A DNA stretch of 25,941 nt from Ardenticatenaceae bacterium (GTDB lineage Bacteria > Chloroflexota > Anaerolineae > Promineifilales > Promineifilaceae), in NCBI GenBank assembly GCA_020634315.1, contig JACKBV010000045.1, forward strand, positions 1 to 25,941. The letters are read 5' to 3'. Position 1 is the stretch's first letter; the number at the start of each line of letters is the position of its first letter. A program made the translations under genes and the position numbers. The notes below the pieces were generated by a model, which did not search any database, was not told where the DNA came from, and saw nothing but the letters and a program-made list of their open reading frames with translations. This document shows, in pieces, positions 7,470 through 16,364 of this stretch.

Positions 7470-8528
7470 TTACTCCTCACCCGTCGTAACCAGTCGTTCT
7501 TTTTGGCGGCGGCGACGTTCTAACGTGTCGCGCAGCCGTTCCTCGTCGAATGTCAGCCCATCTTCATCTTCGTCATGCGTGTGCCGCCGTTTGTGTCCGG
7601 CAAATTCACGCAGCGCTTCTTCGGCCGTGTATTGGGGGTAAAAGCCAAGCTCATTTTGCATGGCTCTCGTGTCGGCAACCCACCGGTAGCGCAGGTAATC
7701 CAGATCGAAGGGGATGTAGCGAATTGGATTGAGGCGCGTGCCGCGCAGCGTGTTTGTGCCCCAATAAGCCAATGGATGCAAGATGGGCATGGGGATGGTT
7801 CCGGTCAGCGCCAGGATACGTGTCAGCGGCATGATGCCATCGGCCGCGACATTGAAAACGCCGGGTACATCATTTAGCACGGCATAAACCAATGCCCCCA
7901 TGACATCTTCTTCGTGAATGAGTTGAATCATGGGGTCAAAGCCAAGCAGGGTGGGGGTAAAGCGTCCTTGCAGCAGCAAGGCCATCGGTGTTTTGGCTGT
8001 GTATCCCAAAATGTTGGCGAAGCGCAAGGTTGTGAGGAGGATGTCGGGCGCTTGTTGGCGGAAGCCATTGCAAAATTCTTCGATCTCGACCATGTCGCGG
8101 GTGTTGCCATAGCGACGGCTGCCGTGTAGAGGATGCGCTTCGCTGAGAAAGGCGGGATTGGCGGGGTCGGCCCCGTAAACGGCCGTACTGCTGCGATGGA
8201 CAATTTTGCGCACACCGGCATCGGCACACGCGCCAAAAACCTTGATGGTGCCCATCACGTTGAAGTCGAAGTTTTGCTCACTGCGGCGGCGGCTGTCTGT
8301 GAAGGCGAGATGACAAACGGTGTCGACGGCTTCCGCACGCAGTAAATCGCCCAGCAGCGGATTGCGAATGTCTGCCTGGATGAAATCAAGCCCGTCTGGA
8401 ATTTTGTCGGGAACGGCCGTATCCACCCCCAAAACACGCACATCTGGCGTTTGCAACAAACGATTGGCGACTTGCATGCCCCAGTAACCGGCAATGCCAG
8501 TTACCAAAATGCTCTTTTCTTTGCTCAT
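7470..8528 (-). CDS. NAD(P)-dependent epimerase/dehydratase (extended SDR)
   Basis: This is a 352-residue Rossmann protein. The nucleotide-binding GIAGYWG is at 11-17, an acidic residue follows strand two (VLGVD), SSTAVYG is at 113-119, and the catalytic Tyr140 is in YGNTRD. The Lys expected four residues after the Tyr is replaced by Arg144, an unusual change. The C-terminal 30 residues are highly charged (KRRHTHDEDEDG, then Arg-rich). The family acts on nucleotide-sugars or other carbonyl and hydroxyl substrates; the substrate here is unknown. The start is set by GAGGAG 8 nt upstream. The promoter at 8587-8616 probably drives this gene, the acyltransferase and the second SCP2 gene, suggesting a role in lipid or glycolipid metabolism (inference). 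Confidence 0.86.
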   Translation of the reverse strand: MSKEKSILVTGIAGYWGMQVANRLLQTPDVRVLGVDTAVPDKIPDGLDFIQADIRNPLLGDLLRAEAVDTVCHLAFTDSRRRSEQNFDFNVMGTIKVFGACADAGVRKIVHRSSTAVYGADPANPAFLSEAHPLHGSRRYGNTRDMVEIEEFCNGFRQQAPDILLTTLRFANILGYTAKTPMALLLQGRFTPTLLGFDPMIQLIHEEDVMGALVYAVLNDVPGVFNVAADGIMPLTRILALTGTIPMPILHPLAYWGTNTLRGTRLNPIRYIPFDLDYLRYRWVADTRAMQNELGFYPQYTAEEALREFAGHKRRHTHDEDEDGLTFDEERLRDTLERRRRQKERLVTTGEE

Positions 8529-8586
8529 GTCACGCGCTCCTCTAGCAGAGTCCATAACAGGTGGCGCCCCTTAATCTGCTGCCGGA

Positions 8587-8616
8587 ATTATAGGGCGATG
8601 GCGGGAATAGCGTCAA
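8587..8616 (-). promoter_or_regulatory. strong sigma-70-like promoter for the SDR-acyltransferase-SCP2 operon
   Basis: On the minus strand TTGACG (8611-8616) and a perfect TATAAT (8587-8592) are separated by 18 bp. The predicted transcript starts near 8580, about 50 nt before the ATG at 8528. This is the best-matching promoter in the left half of the window. Confidence 0.72.
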
Positions 8617-8682
8617 GGTTTGTGCGCCCCATCGGCGCGAGAACGATCTTCTAGAGGCTGTGCATTGCCCACAATTCGAGCG

Positions 8683-8711
8683 TTGACAAGGGTCTGCTTC
8701 TCTTTTACCCT
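8683..8711 (+). promoter_or_regulatory. candidate promoter for the NBR1-Ig protein gene
   Basis: A perfect TTGACA (8683-8688) is followed after 17 bp by a weak TACCCT (8706-8711). The start of transcription would fall just before the AAGGAG ribosome site at 8724-8729. It lies back to back with the SDR promoter. Confidence 0.45.
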
Positions 8712-8736
8712 TTGTAAACAGATAAGGAGTGCTGCT

Positions 8737-10179
8737 TTGACGTATAATGCCCGCTTCCTCGCAGATGTGACAATTCCAGATGATACGGCCGTTTCCCCTG
8801 GCAAAAGCTTTGTGAAAACCTGGCGTGTGCTGAACAGTGGCGACGAACCCTGGCAAGACGGGGTTCACCTCGTCTTTGTCAGCGGCGACCCCATGACAGA
8901 TATGCTCGGCCATCCTGTGCCGCAAACGTCGCCGGGGCAGTCGGCTGACCTCTCTTTGCTGCTGACAGCCCCAGCCGCTGCCGGGACTTACTTTAGCAAT
9001 TGGCGCTTACAAAATAAGCAAGGGGCGTTTTTCGGTCATTTGTTGTTTGTGCGCATTGTGGTGCCAGAGGTGGCGCCGCCGGATGAGGTTGGGCTGCGTA
9101 ACGGCCGTTACCTGGCCGACCTGACCATTCCCGATGGCACACGCCTCCAACCAGAAACCCCCTTTGTCAAAACCTGGCTGGTGCAAAACAACGGAGAAAC
9201 GACCTGGCGCGATGGCTATTCTCTGCGGTTCATGAGCGGCGAACCCATGACGACGGCGTTGCAGCAGCCTTTGCCGCTGGCTGCGCCGGGCGACCAGGTT
9301 GAGGTATCGTTGTCGTTGGTGACGCCGCCGGGAAACGGCCGTTACCTCAGCCGTTGGCGCATGCACGACCGTAACGGACAGCCCTTTGGGCAAATCCTCT
9401 TTTTCGACATCAACGTCATCGCCCAACCAACAACCACCTGGAAATTCGATCCCCCACGCTGGCGTGACACCATTTGGGCCATTACCAGCGTATTTGAAAC
9501 CGGCACCGTCTCCGGCGATCCCGCTGCGTACCAAAACCACGACGCCGGTATTGTCAGTTACGGCAAACACCAGGCAACCCTCCAATCTGGCAACCTGGGC
9601 AAAGTCTTAGACGCATATTTTCGTCGCAGCAGCAGCGCCGCCAGCCGTGCGCTCCAGCAAGAATTTGCAGCGCGTATTGCGCAGCGAGACCCCAATTTGC
9701 GCCAGGATCGCAGGCTGGAACAACTCCTGCGTGATGCCGGGCGCGAGCCAGAAATGACTGCCGCCCAAGACGAACTGTTCGATCAGCAATTTTACCAGCC
9801 GACCGTCTCCCAGGCGGCAGCCTATAACATTACCAGCCCACTTGGCCTTGCCTGCCTCTATGACACACACATTCAAGGCGGCTTACTCATCTTGCTGCCA
9901 CAAGTAAAAGATCATCTGCACGGCATCGTTGGAGAGATGGGGCTTGATGGCCCTTTGTCGGAGGAGGTGTGGCTGGCAGCATTTTTAGACCGGCGTGAAG
10001 CGCGTTTGCAGCAGCTAGCCGACCGCGCAGCGGCAAATGGCGACACCCTCTCCGCCAATGCGCTGCGCATTTCCACATTTCGTGTCACAGAATTGCGACA
10101 GCTTCTTTTGGCAGATAATTTGGCCTTAGAGGGCGACTTGCATGTTCGTGGTCGCATCATTCCTGGCATTGTCTTTTAA
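8737..10179 (+). CDS. protein with two NBR1-like Ig domains and a C-terminal chitosanase/lysozyme-like domain
   Basis: The 480-residue product starts at a TTG, chosen because AAGGAG lies exactly 7 nt upstream; the frame extends upstream but over the promoter. Residues about 2-110 and 119-229 are two NBR1-type Ig domains, each with FVKTWxVxNxGxxxWxDG near the start and a YFSNWRL or YLSRWRM strand later. Residues about 238-480 form a mostly helical domain with SVFETG (Glu254), DAGIVSYGKHQATL (Asp269, His278) and NLGKVLDAYF. The Glu/Asp arrangement recalls GH46 chitosanases and the lysozyme superfamily, so cleavage of peptidoglycan or an aminopolysaccharide is a guess. No signal peptide or membrane segment is visible, which is odd for such an architecture. 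The next gene follows after 40 nt. Confidence 0.75.
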   Translation: MTYNARFLADVTIPDDTAVSPGKSFVKTWRVLNSGDEPWQDGVHLVFVSGDPMTDMLGHPVPQTSPGQSADLSLLLTAPAAAGTYFSNWRLQNKQGAFFGHLLFVRIVVPEVAPPDEVGLRNGRYLADLTIPDGTRLQPETPFVKTWLVQNNGETTWRDGYSLRFMSGEPMTTALQQPLPLAAPGDQVEVSLSLVTPPGNGRYLSRWRMHDRNGQPFGQILFFDINVIAQPTTTWKFDPPRWRDTIWAITSVFETGTVSGDPAAYQNHDAGIVSYGKHQATLQSGNLGKVLDAYFRRSSSAASRALQQEFAARIAQRDPNLRQDRRLEQLLRDAGREPEMTAAQDELFDQQFYQPTVSQAAAYNITSPLGLACLYDTHIQGGLLILLPQVKDHLHGIVGEMGLDGPLSEEVWLAAFLDRREARLQQLADRAAANGDTLSANALRISTFRVTELRQLLLADNLALEGDLHVRGRIIPGIVF

Positions 10180-10219
10180 CCGACGTTGATTCAACCTTTA
10201 TCCCTACGGAGGTATCACT

Positions 10220-13200
10220 GTGAAGGCATTTAACAAAATAGGGTTTCATACAAGCGTGGGCGGCAATCCCACCGGCATTGGCGATTGGATGAAAGCATTG
10301 GATGCCGCCAACATCCCTTTTTTCATTAAGGCCGCAGACAGCATGACGGGGCTTTTTGATGCGCAGCAGATCATGCAGGCACGCAGCAACGCTGTCCCCC
10401 ACACATTGGTTTATCGCCGCTCCATTGCGGTCAATGGCAGTGTGCCGCCATCCGGAAACCCTGATGTGCCGGACTATGACAAAGAGCCAGAGGCCGCCGC
10501 CGCAGAACATTGGGCCTGGCATAAACAACATTTGCCGCCCGAATTAGACCCCAAGCTGGTTTGGATTGAAACCATTAACGAGCTGCGCAAAGAGGTGGAA
10601 TGGGCCGACTGGATTGGCGAGTTTGCTTTTCACACCGGGCAGATGGCCCTTGCCGATGGCTACAAATTCTCAGCTTTCGGCTACTCGACGGGCACGCCAG
10701 ACGAAGGGGCATGGGAAACAAACGGGATGCTGCACTACCTGGAATTGTGCCAACAGCATCCTGACCAACTATCGGTGGCGCTGCACGAGTATAGTTTGAA
10801 AGTAAATGACATCTGGTTTTTGCGGGGATCATCTCGGACGCTTCCAAAAATTGTTTGCCACCTGCGATAAACACAAAATCGCGCGTCCCAAGGTGCTCAT
10901 CACGGAATGGGGCTGGACGCATGAGCGTGTTCCCGCACCGGAGGCAGCCATTCAGCACATTAAAGAAGTGGGGGAATTGTATGCCCAATATCCGCAAGTG
11001 TTGGGTGCGGCTATCTGGTATTTGGGGCCTGGGTTTGGTGGCATTGCCAGCCTGGCGCAAAAGTTAATCAAACCGGTTACTGACTTTACTTTGCAGCATA
11101 CGTTCGATGTGCCCACTGTCGAAGCAGTAGAATCATCACCGGCACCGCGCATGATGGTGGCACAGGCGGTTACGGGCGGCACGGCCAACGTTCGTTTCAT
11201 CAATGATGTCACGATACCGGATGATACACAAATCGAGGCTGGCGACACGTTTGTAAAGACGTGGCGTGTCGAAAATTCTGGTGATGTTGATTGGCGCAGT
11301 GGTTACAAACTGGTGTTTGTCAACGGCACGCAGATGCACGATGTGACAGCGGTGGCTGTTCCGCCGACGGCGCGGGGTAAACAGGTTGACATTTCTGTGA
11401 CGATGAAAGCACCGGCAACGCCCGGTGTTTACTTTAGTGATTGGCGTTTTCAAGATGATCGTGGTGTGAGCTTTGGCGATATTGTCTATGTGCGCATCAT
11501 TTCGGAAGCGGCTCCGGTAGACCCAGGCGGGGTGAGCAGTGGCAAGTTTGTCGCTGATGTGACGATTCCCGATGATACGCCGCTGCAACCGGGCGAAGCT
11601 TTTACCAAGACGTGGCGTGTGCAAAATAATGGGACGCGTGCCTGGGGCGCTGGTTTTACGCTGGAATTTGTCGGCGGCACGAATATGGCGGGGCGGACAG
11701 CTTTTCCCTTGCCGGCTGCCAAGCCGGGGGCGACGGTTGAGATGTCGCTGCCGATGACTGCGCCATCAACGCCGGGGATGTATTTCTCTGATTACCGTTT
11801 GAAGGACAATACGGGGAATCCATTTGGGGAAGTGGTGTATGTGCGAATTTTGGTGCCGTCTCCGGCTGGCGTGTCGTTGACGCCGCCTTTGTCGCAGCGT
11901 GACCCGTTGTGGGTGAATACGCGTCTGGGGCATCCGGGATCGCCAAAGACGATAGGGGAGTGGGGGTGTTTGTTGACTTGTTTTGCGATGGTGGCGAATC
12001 GTTACGGCCGTTCCCTGACCCCCGCACAGCTCAACAACAGCATGGTTCGCAAAGATGGCTTTCTGGATGGCTACCTCACCAAGTGGAACGCGCTCGGCAA
12101 CGTTTACACAGACATTATTTACAATGGCAAGGTTGAAGCTTCGCCGGGCGTTCTTAGCCGGATCAACGACAGCCTGGACGCCGGAAATCCGGTGACGATT
12201 CTCGTTGATTTCACGCGTGACACGCCCTACACGGATAATGACCAGCATTGGGTGTTGATTGTGGGGCGGGACGGTGATGATTATCGCATTAACGATCCCT
12301 GGTTGTTACCGGCTCAAGAAGCGTCACTGCGGGACAGATACGGCCGTAGCGGGCAAGCCCTCTGGCAAATCATTCGTTCCGCCATTTTCTATCGCAGCAC
12401 AAAAGCGGTGGCCTTGCCGACACCGACCCCAACACCGACGCCGACACCGACGCCGATACCGGTTACGACCCAATTGCTCGAACGCGGCATGAACGTCAAT
12501 CCCGATGCGCCAAACAGCAATCCGGTGAGTAACGATGACTTGAAAGGCCTCGATTGGGTGCGCTTTGTCTTCAAGTTGGATGCACGCGACAATGTGTCGG
12601 AGCGTGGCAATTTGCAAAAGGCGTTTGCCCAGTACGACGAGATGATTCGCAGTTATGACCGCATGGGCGTGAAGTCGCTCATCGTCCTTAACCAGGAGAC
12701 GATTTGGGGCATTGCTCCCTGGACGGGGAACAATAATTGGGCTGGTTATGGCGATCAACTGGCGGCAACGGCCGTACAGATTGCCCAGCGTTATCGTCGT
12801 TACGGGAACAAAGTCGCCTACGAAATCTGGAATGAAGGTGATCTTCCCAACAATCCGGCGTCCGTTTTCGTGCCGCCGCAGCAGTTTGCCATTGTTTTGC
12901 AAAAAGTAGCGGCTGCCATTCATGAAGCTTCGCCGCAATCACCGCGCATTTTTGGCGGTTTGGCAACTGGCCCAGGGCAGAGCATTGCTTACTTGCAGCA
13001 ATGTAAAGCGGCTCTAAATGGCTCCTGGCCGGTAGACGCCATCGGCATTCATCCATACGGCCGTTGGGCAACGAAAGCGCCATTTGATTGGGGGCAGCAG
13101 TTTGGCACATTGGGTGAAGCCTTTGCGCAATATCGGCAGGCGATACCAGACATCCCCTTCTGGATCACAGAAATTGGCGTGGCGGCGGACAACGAAATCG

Positions 13201-13403
13201 GCACGCAATATTACCAGGAGATTGGGGCTTATGTGCGCGATGTCTTCAAGCATGTGGAAGAACGCTACGTAGACCTCGTTCCCGTTGTCATCTGGTTTGC
13301 CTGGTCTGATTGGATGCGGAATGCCGGGATTGTGCAGCGTGATGGGCAGCGCAAGCCACATGTGTATGCTGCTTTCCGCTCGGTTCGTAATCGGGAGTTG
13401 TAA
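10220..13403 (+). pseudogene. giant glycosidase / NBR1-Ig / C39-like peptidase fusion, interrupted by a frameshift
   Basis: The start is a GTG with GGAGG 7 nt upstream. Restoring the frame near 10816-10827 (one base too many in a T5 or G4 run) gives about 1,060 residues. The order of domains is as follows. Residues 1-290 are a TIM-barrel glycosidase-like domain (acid/base candidate Glu121 in TINEL, HEY at 189-191, nucleophile candidate Glu229 in ITEWGW). Residues about 321-428 and 440-547 are two NBR1-like Ig domains. Residues about 553-725 are a C39-like papain-fold domain (Cys583 in GEWGCLLTC, His676 in QHWVLIVG, Asp692 in NDP). A Pro-Thr linker spans 733-747. Residues about 749-1060 are a second barrel (Glu872 in YEIWNEG, Glu984 in FWITEIG). 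Substrates are unknown and no signal peptide is seen. The reading resumes perfectly after the break, so assembly error is quite possible. Confidence 0.8.
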
Positions 13404-13413
13404 GGCGGTAGAC

Positions 13414-15127
13414 CTATTTTGTTTTGCTAGAAGTTTGTAGGGTGCGCAGGCGATTGAGGGCCGCGCCTAATTCAAAACGGCGAAATGCGGCCAGATCGCC
13501 AAGCGGGTATGGGCTGAGAACATCCAGCCCTTGTTGGGCGATGTCGTCCATGACAAGGGCGAGGATGTCGGCTAACGGCCGTTTCCCATCCATATACCGT
13601 TCCTGCGCATAGACCAACGCCGCTGCCAGAGCGCGTGTCTGACTGTCGTCCACCAACTGCGTCACCGCACTCAAATCAATCGTCTCTGTGCCAAATTGCA
13701 CCGTGCGCAGCCCGCGCGTCTTCACGCTCACGTCGCGTCGTCCTTTGCTGGGATCAATGCTTTGTGGCAGCGGCACACGCGGCGTAAGCACCCCAAAGGC
13801 GTGCCCCCCTTCCTGCTGTCGCTCCTGCCGCTGCTGGGCGGCAATGGCTTTTGCTTCTGCCGTGACATCGTGCGGCACATAGCTGTCCAGCGCAATCACG
13901 TGATCGGCCACATCAAAATAGTCGCCGCTGCCGCCAATAACCAAAATCGTAGAAACGCCATATTCGTTGTATAGCTGGCGCACTTTATCCAGGTAAGGGG
14001 TAATTGGCTCTTTTTCTTTGGCAATGAGCGCCTGCATCCGTTGGTCGCGGATCATGAAGTTGGTAGCGGCCGTATCCTCATCAATGAGCAACGTCGTTGC
14101 CCCCATTTCCAGCGCTTCAATGATATTTGCCGCCTGCGAGGTCGAACCGGAGGCATTGTCACTGCTAAAAGCGGCCGTATCTTGATTGTAAGGCAAGTTG
14201 TTAATGAAAGGCGAGATGTTCACGCCGACGACGCGCCGCCCATCTTCGGCGCGAATTTTTACCGCGTTGGGGTCTGTCACCACCAGCTCGCGGCCATCGC
14301 CTGGCTTGTGGTTGTAAATGCCCATTTCCAGGGCATTGAGCAGAGTCGATTTGCCATGAAACCCACCACCGACAATGAGGGTGACGCCGCGCGGGATGCC
14401 CATGCCGCTGATTGTGCCGCTGTTGGGCAGCGTGAAATTTTGTCGCAGCGAGGCGGGTGTTTGCCAGGGGATGACGTTGTTTGTTAACGGCCGTGTATCG
14501 ACCCCTGACCGTCGGCAGCACGCTGCCTTCCGCAATAAAGGCCACCAGATTGTGCTGCGCCAATTGTGTACGCAAGGCATCTGCATCTTCGTTTGTCTCG
14601 GCATAGCGGCGCATCAGGTCGGGACGGCCGTTTTTGTAAAGCAAAGCGGCCTCCACCATGCGCGGTATATCTTCGCAGAGCATCCTGGCTGCTTGTCGCC
14701 CTAATACGCTGCGCCCCTGTGCTGGCAGCCCAACAACAAAACGCGCTTCAACAAATTCGGCCGTGACGTGCAGGCAAGAGCGTGCCAGCATTTCTTGTCC
14801 TGGCGCGTCTATGTCAATCAGGCCGCTTTTGCCAGAGCCGCGCCGTCCGGTTACGGTGTCACATGCCTGGGCAAACGCCGCTGCCAAATAGTTTTCCAGG
14901 CCAATGCGGCGGCTGTCGCTGCTGAAAAGCGTTGCCGGGTATTGGGCAATGGTTTGTGGCACGCGCACGCGCAAGCGGCTGGGTGCGGCAAAGGGGTCGC
15001 CTTGAACGTAATCAATGGAGAGGGTGAAGCTGGGGAATTGGTAACGGCCGTGTATTTCTTTATACGCTTTGTAACCCCGCCCATCAATGCGCTGTAGCAG
15101 TTGTTTGAGCTGTTCGTCGGTTTGCAT
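13414..15127 (-). pseudogene. predicted ATPase of the ABC class (COG3044/PF09818 type), interrupted by a frameshift
   Basis: Two overlapping frames make one protein of about 571 residues, the usual family length as I recall it. The first part starts IDGRGYKAYKEI and runs through YVQGDPFAAPSR and RRGSGKSG (95-102) to AEGSVLP (200-205). The second resumes at RRSGVDTRPL and holds the Walker A GGGFHGKSTLL, RAEDGR, SPFINNLP, an ABC-signature-like ASGSTSQAAN and the Walker B LLIDEDTAATNFM. The break is at about 14511-14515; loss of two bases (a CG) or gain of one would explain it. The function of the family is unknown. The gene starts 16 bases after the mrp terminator stem and has no ribosome site, so its expression is unclear. 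It converges on the fusion-protein gene with only 10 bases between stops. Confidence 0.83.
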
Positions 15128-15133
15128 GTCGTA

Positions 15134-15171
15134 AAAAAACAGGAGGGAGGAAACGGCCGTTTCCTCCCTCT
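15134..15171 (-). terminator. strong intrinsic terminator of the iscX-nuo-mrp operon, built on the iterated palindrome
   Basis: Positions 15143-15170 are a perfect 28-bp palindrome with ACGGCCGT at its exact centre (15153-15160). On the minus strand it is followed by CTG and then seven T (15133-15139), a textbook terminator layout. It lies 30 bases after the mrp stop and ends just before the ATG of the ABC-class ATPase gene. Confidence 0.88.
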
Positions 15172-15200
15172 CTAATCTCGTTTATCGATCAGCTATGTGT

Positions 15201-16268
15201 TTAGCCAATCATCTGAATCGGAATAAAGTTCGCTTCATGGCTTTGCAGCGTCAGCACACTGACCCGTGCCGCCACATCTTGCGCGATTTGCTTCAGGGCA
15301 ATGGCGGCCGGCGAGTCCGGGTGTGCCACCACAATAGGTTCACCACTATCTCCACCGACGCGCACCTGCGCTTCCAGCGGCACAGACCCCAAATAGGGGA
15401 TGTTGTAATCTTGAGACAGTTTCTCCCCTGCGCCAGTGCCAAAGAACTCGCCGCTCATATTTTCAATGACGCCAATAATCGGCACATCTAGCTTCTCAAA
15501 CGTTTTCAACCCGCGCAGCGCATCGGCGGCTGCCACCTGCATCGGCTGCGTAATCACCAGAGCGCCGGTTAACGGCAGCACCTGCGCCAACGTCAACTGC
15601 GCATCCCCTGTTCCCGGTGGCAAATCAACGACCAGGTAATCCAGTTCGCCCCAATCGACATCGGTTAACAACTGCTGGATTGCTCCATGCAGCATAGGGC
15701 CACGCCAAATCAATGGTTGATCCGGGCGTACCAGGAAAGCGGTTGAAATAAACTTAACGCCAAAATTCTCCGCCGGAACCAGTTTGCGGTTTTGTGGCGG
15801 TGGCATTTGTTCCACACCCATCATCATGGGAATGTTGGGGCCTAAAATATCGGCGTCAAGCAAGCCAACCCGCGCTCCTGTTTGTGCCAGGGCAATGGAC
15901 AGGTTGACCGAGACGGTGCTTTTACCCACACCACCCTTGCCGCTAGAAACGGCAATCGTGTTGCGGAATTGCTGTCCAATTTGGTTGCTAATACGGTTAT
16001 CTTGTGGCACGTTAGAATCCCAATTGATTTTCACATTGTCCACACCCGATACCTGTGCCAATGCCGCCCGCGAATCATTTTCCATTTTGCTTTTCAGCGG
16101 GCAGGCTGGTGTTGTTAACATAATCGTAAATTCAACATCGCTGCCGTCAACTTTTAGATTGCGGATCATATTCAACGAGACCAAGTCGCGATGCAATTCC
16201 GGCTCGATCACCGTGGACAACGCCTTCATGACGGCGTCTTCACTTACTTCATTTTTCTTCTTAAACAT
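15201..16268 (-). CDS. mrp: Mrp/NBP35-family P-loop ATPase (Fe-S cluster carrier)
   Basis: The 355-residue product has an N-terminal DUF59/MIP18-like domain (about 10-85, with TTPACPLKS and its Cys56) and a C-terminal Mrp ATPase with deviant Walker A SSGKGGVGKS (108-117), LLDADILGPN and VDLPPGTGD. Family members (ApbC, Ind1, Nbp35) bind and transfer 4Fe-4S clusters, and mitochondrial Ind1 serves complex I. In most relatives a CxxC that holds the bridging cluster follows ENMS. Here ENMSGEFFGTGAGEKL (269-283) goes straight on, so that loop and both cysteines are missing. The start at 16268 has AGGTGA upstream and lies inside the longer frame. It is the last gene of the nuo run, 96 bases after nuoI, and is followed by a strong terminator. 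Confidence 0.9.
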   Translation of the reverse strand: MFKKKNEVSEDAVMKALSTVIEPELHRDLVSLNMIRNLKVDGSDVEFTIMLTTPACPLKSKMENDSRAALAQVSGVDNVKINWDSNVPQDNRISNQIGQQFRNTIAVSSGKGGVGKSTVSVNLSIALAQTGARVGLLDADILGPNIPMMMGVEQMPPPQNRKLVPAENFGVKFISTAFLVRPDQPLIWRGPMLHGAIQQLLTDVDWGELDYLVVDLPPGTGDAQLTLAQVLPLTGALVITQPMQVAAADALRGLKTFEKLDVPIIGVIENMSGEFFGTGAGEKLSQDYNIPYLGSVPLEAQVRVGGDSGEPIVVAHPDSPAAIALKQIAQDVAARVSVLTLQSHEANFIPIQMIG

Positions 16269-16287
16269 GGATTTATCACCTAATACA

Positions 16288-16327
16288 ACAACTACTTGCC
16301 CCATTGTTGAACAGGGCAAGTAGTTGT
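16288..16327 (-). promoter_or_regulatory. 14-bp perfect hairpin in the mrp 5' leader
   Basis: The arms at 16288-16301 and 16314-16327 are exact complements around a 12-nt loop. It lies between the nuoI stop and the mrp ribosome site, which begins about 8 nt after the stem. No T run follows. It may tune mrp translation or protect the upstream message from decay. Confidence 0.6.
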
Positions 16328-16364
16328 CAAAGATTTTTCATAGAGGAGGAGTGTCAGGCCAGGG

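Noticed and set aside
12419..12460. repeat array of CCGACACC-like units
   Set aside because: It is explained as coding for the Pro-Thr linker between the peptidase-like and second glycosidase-like domains.
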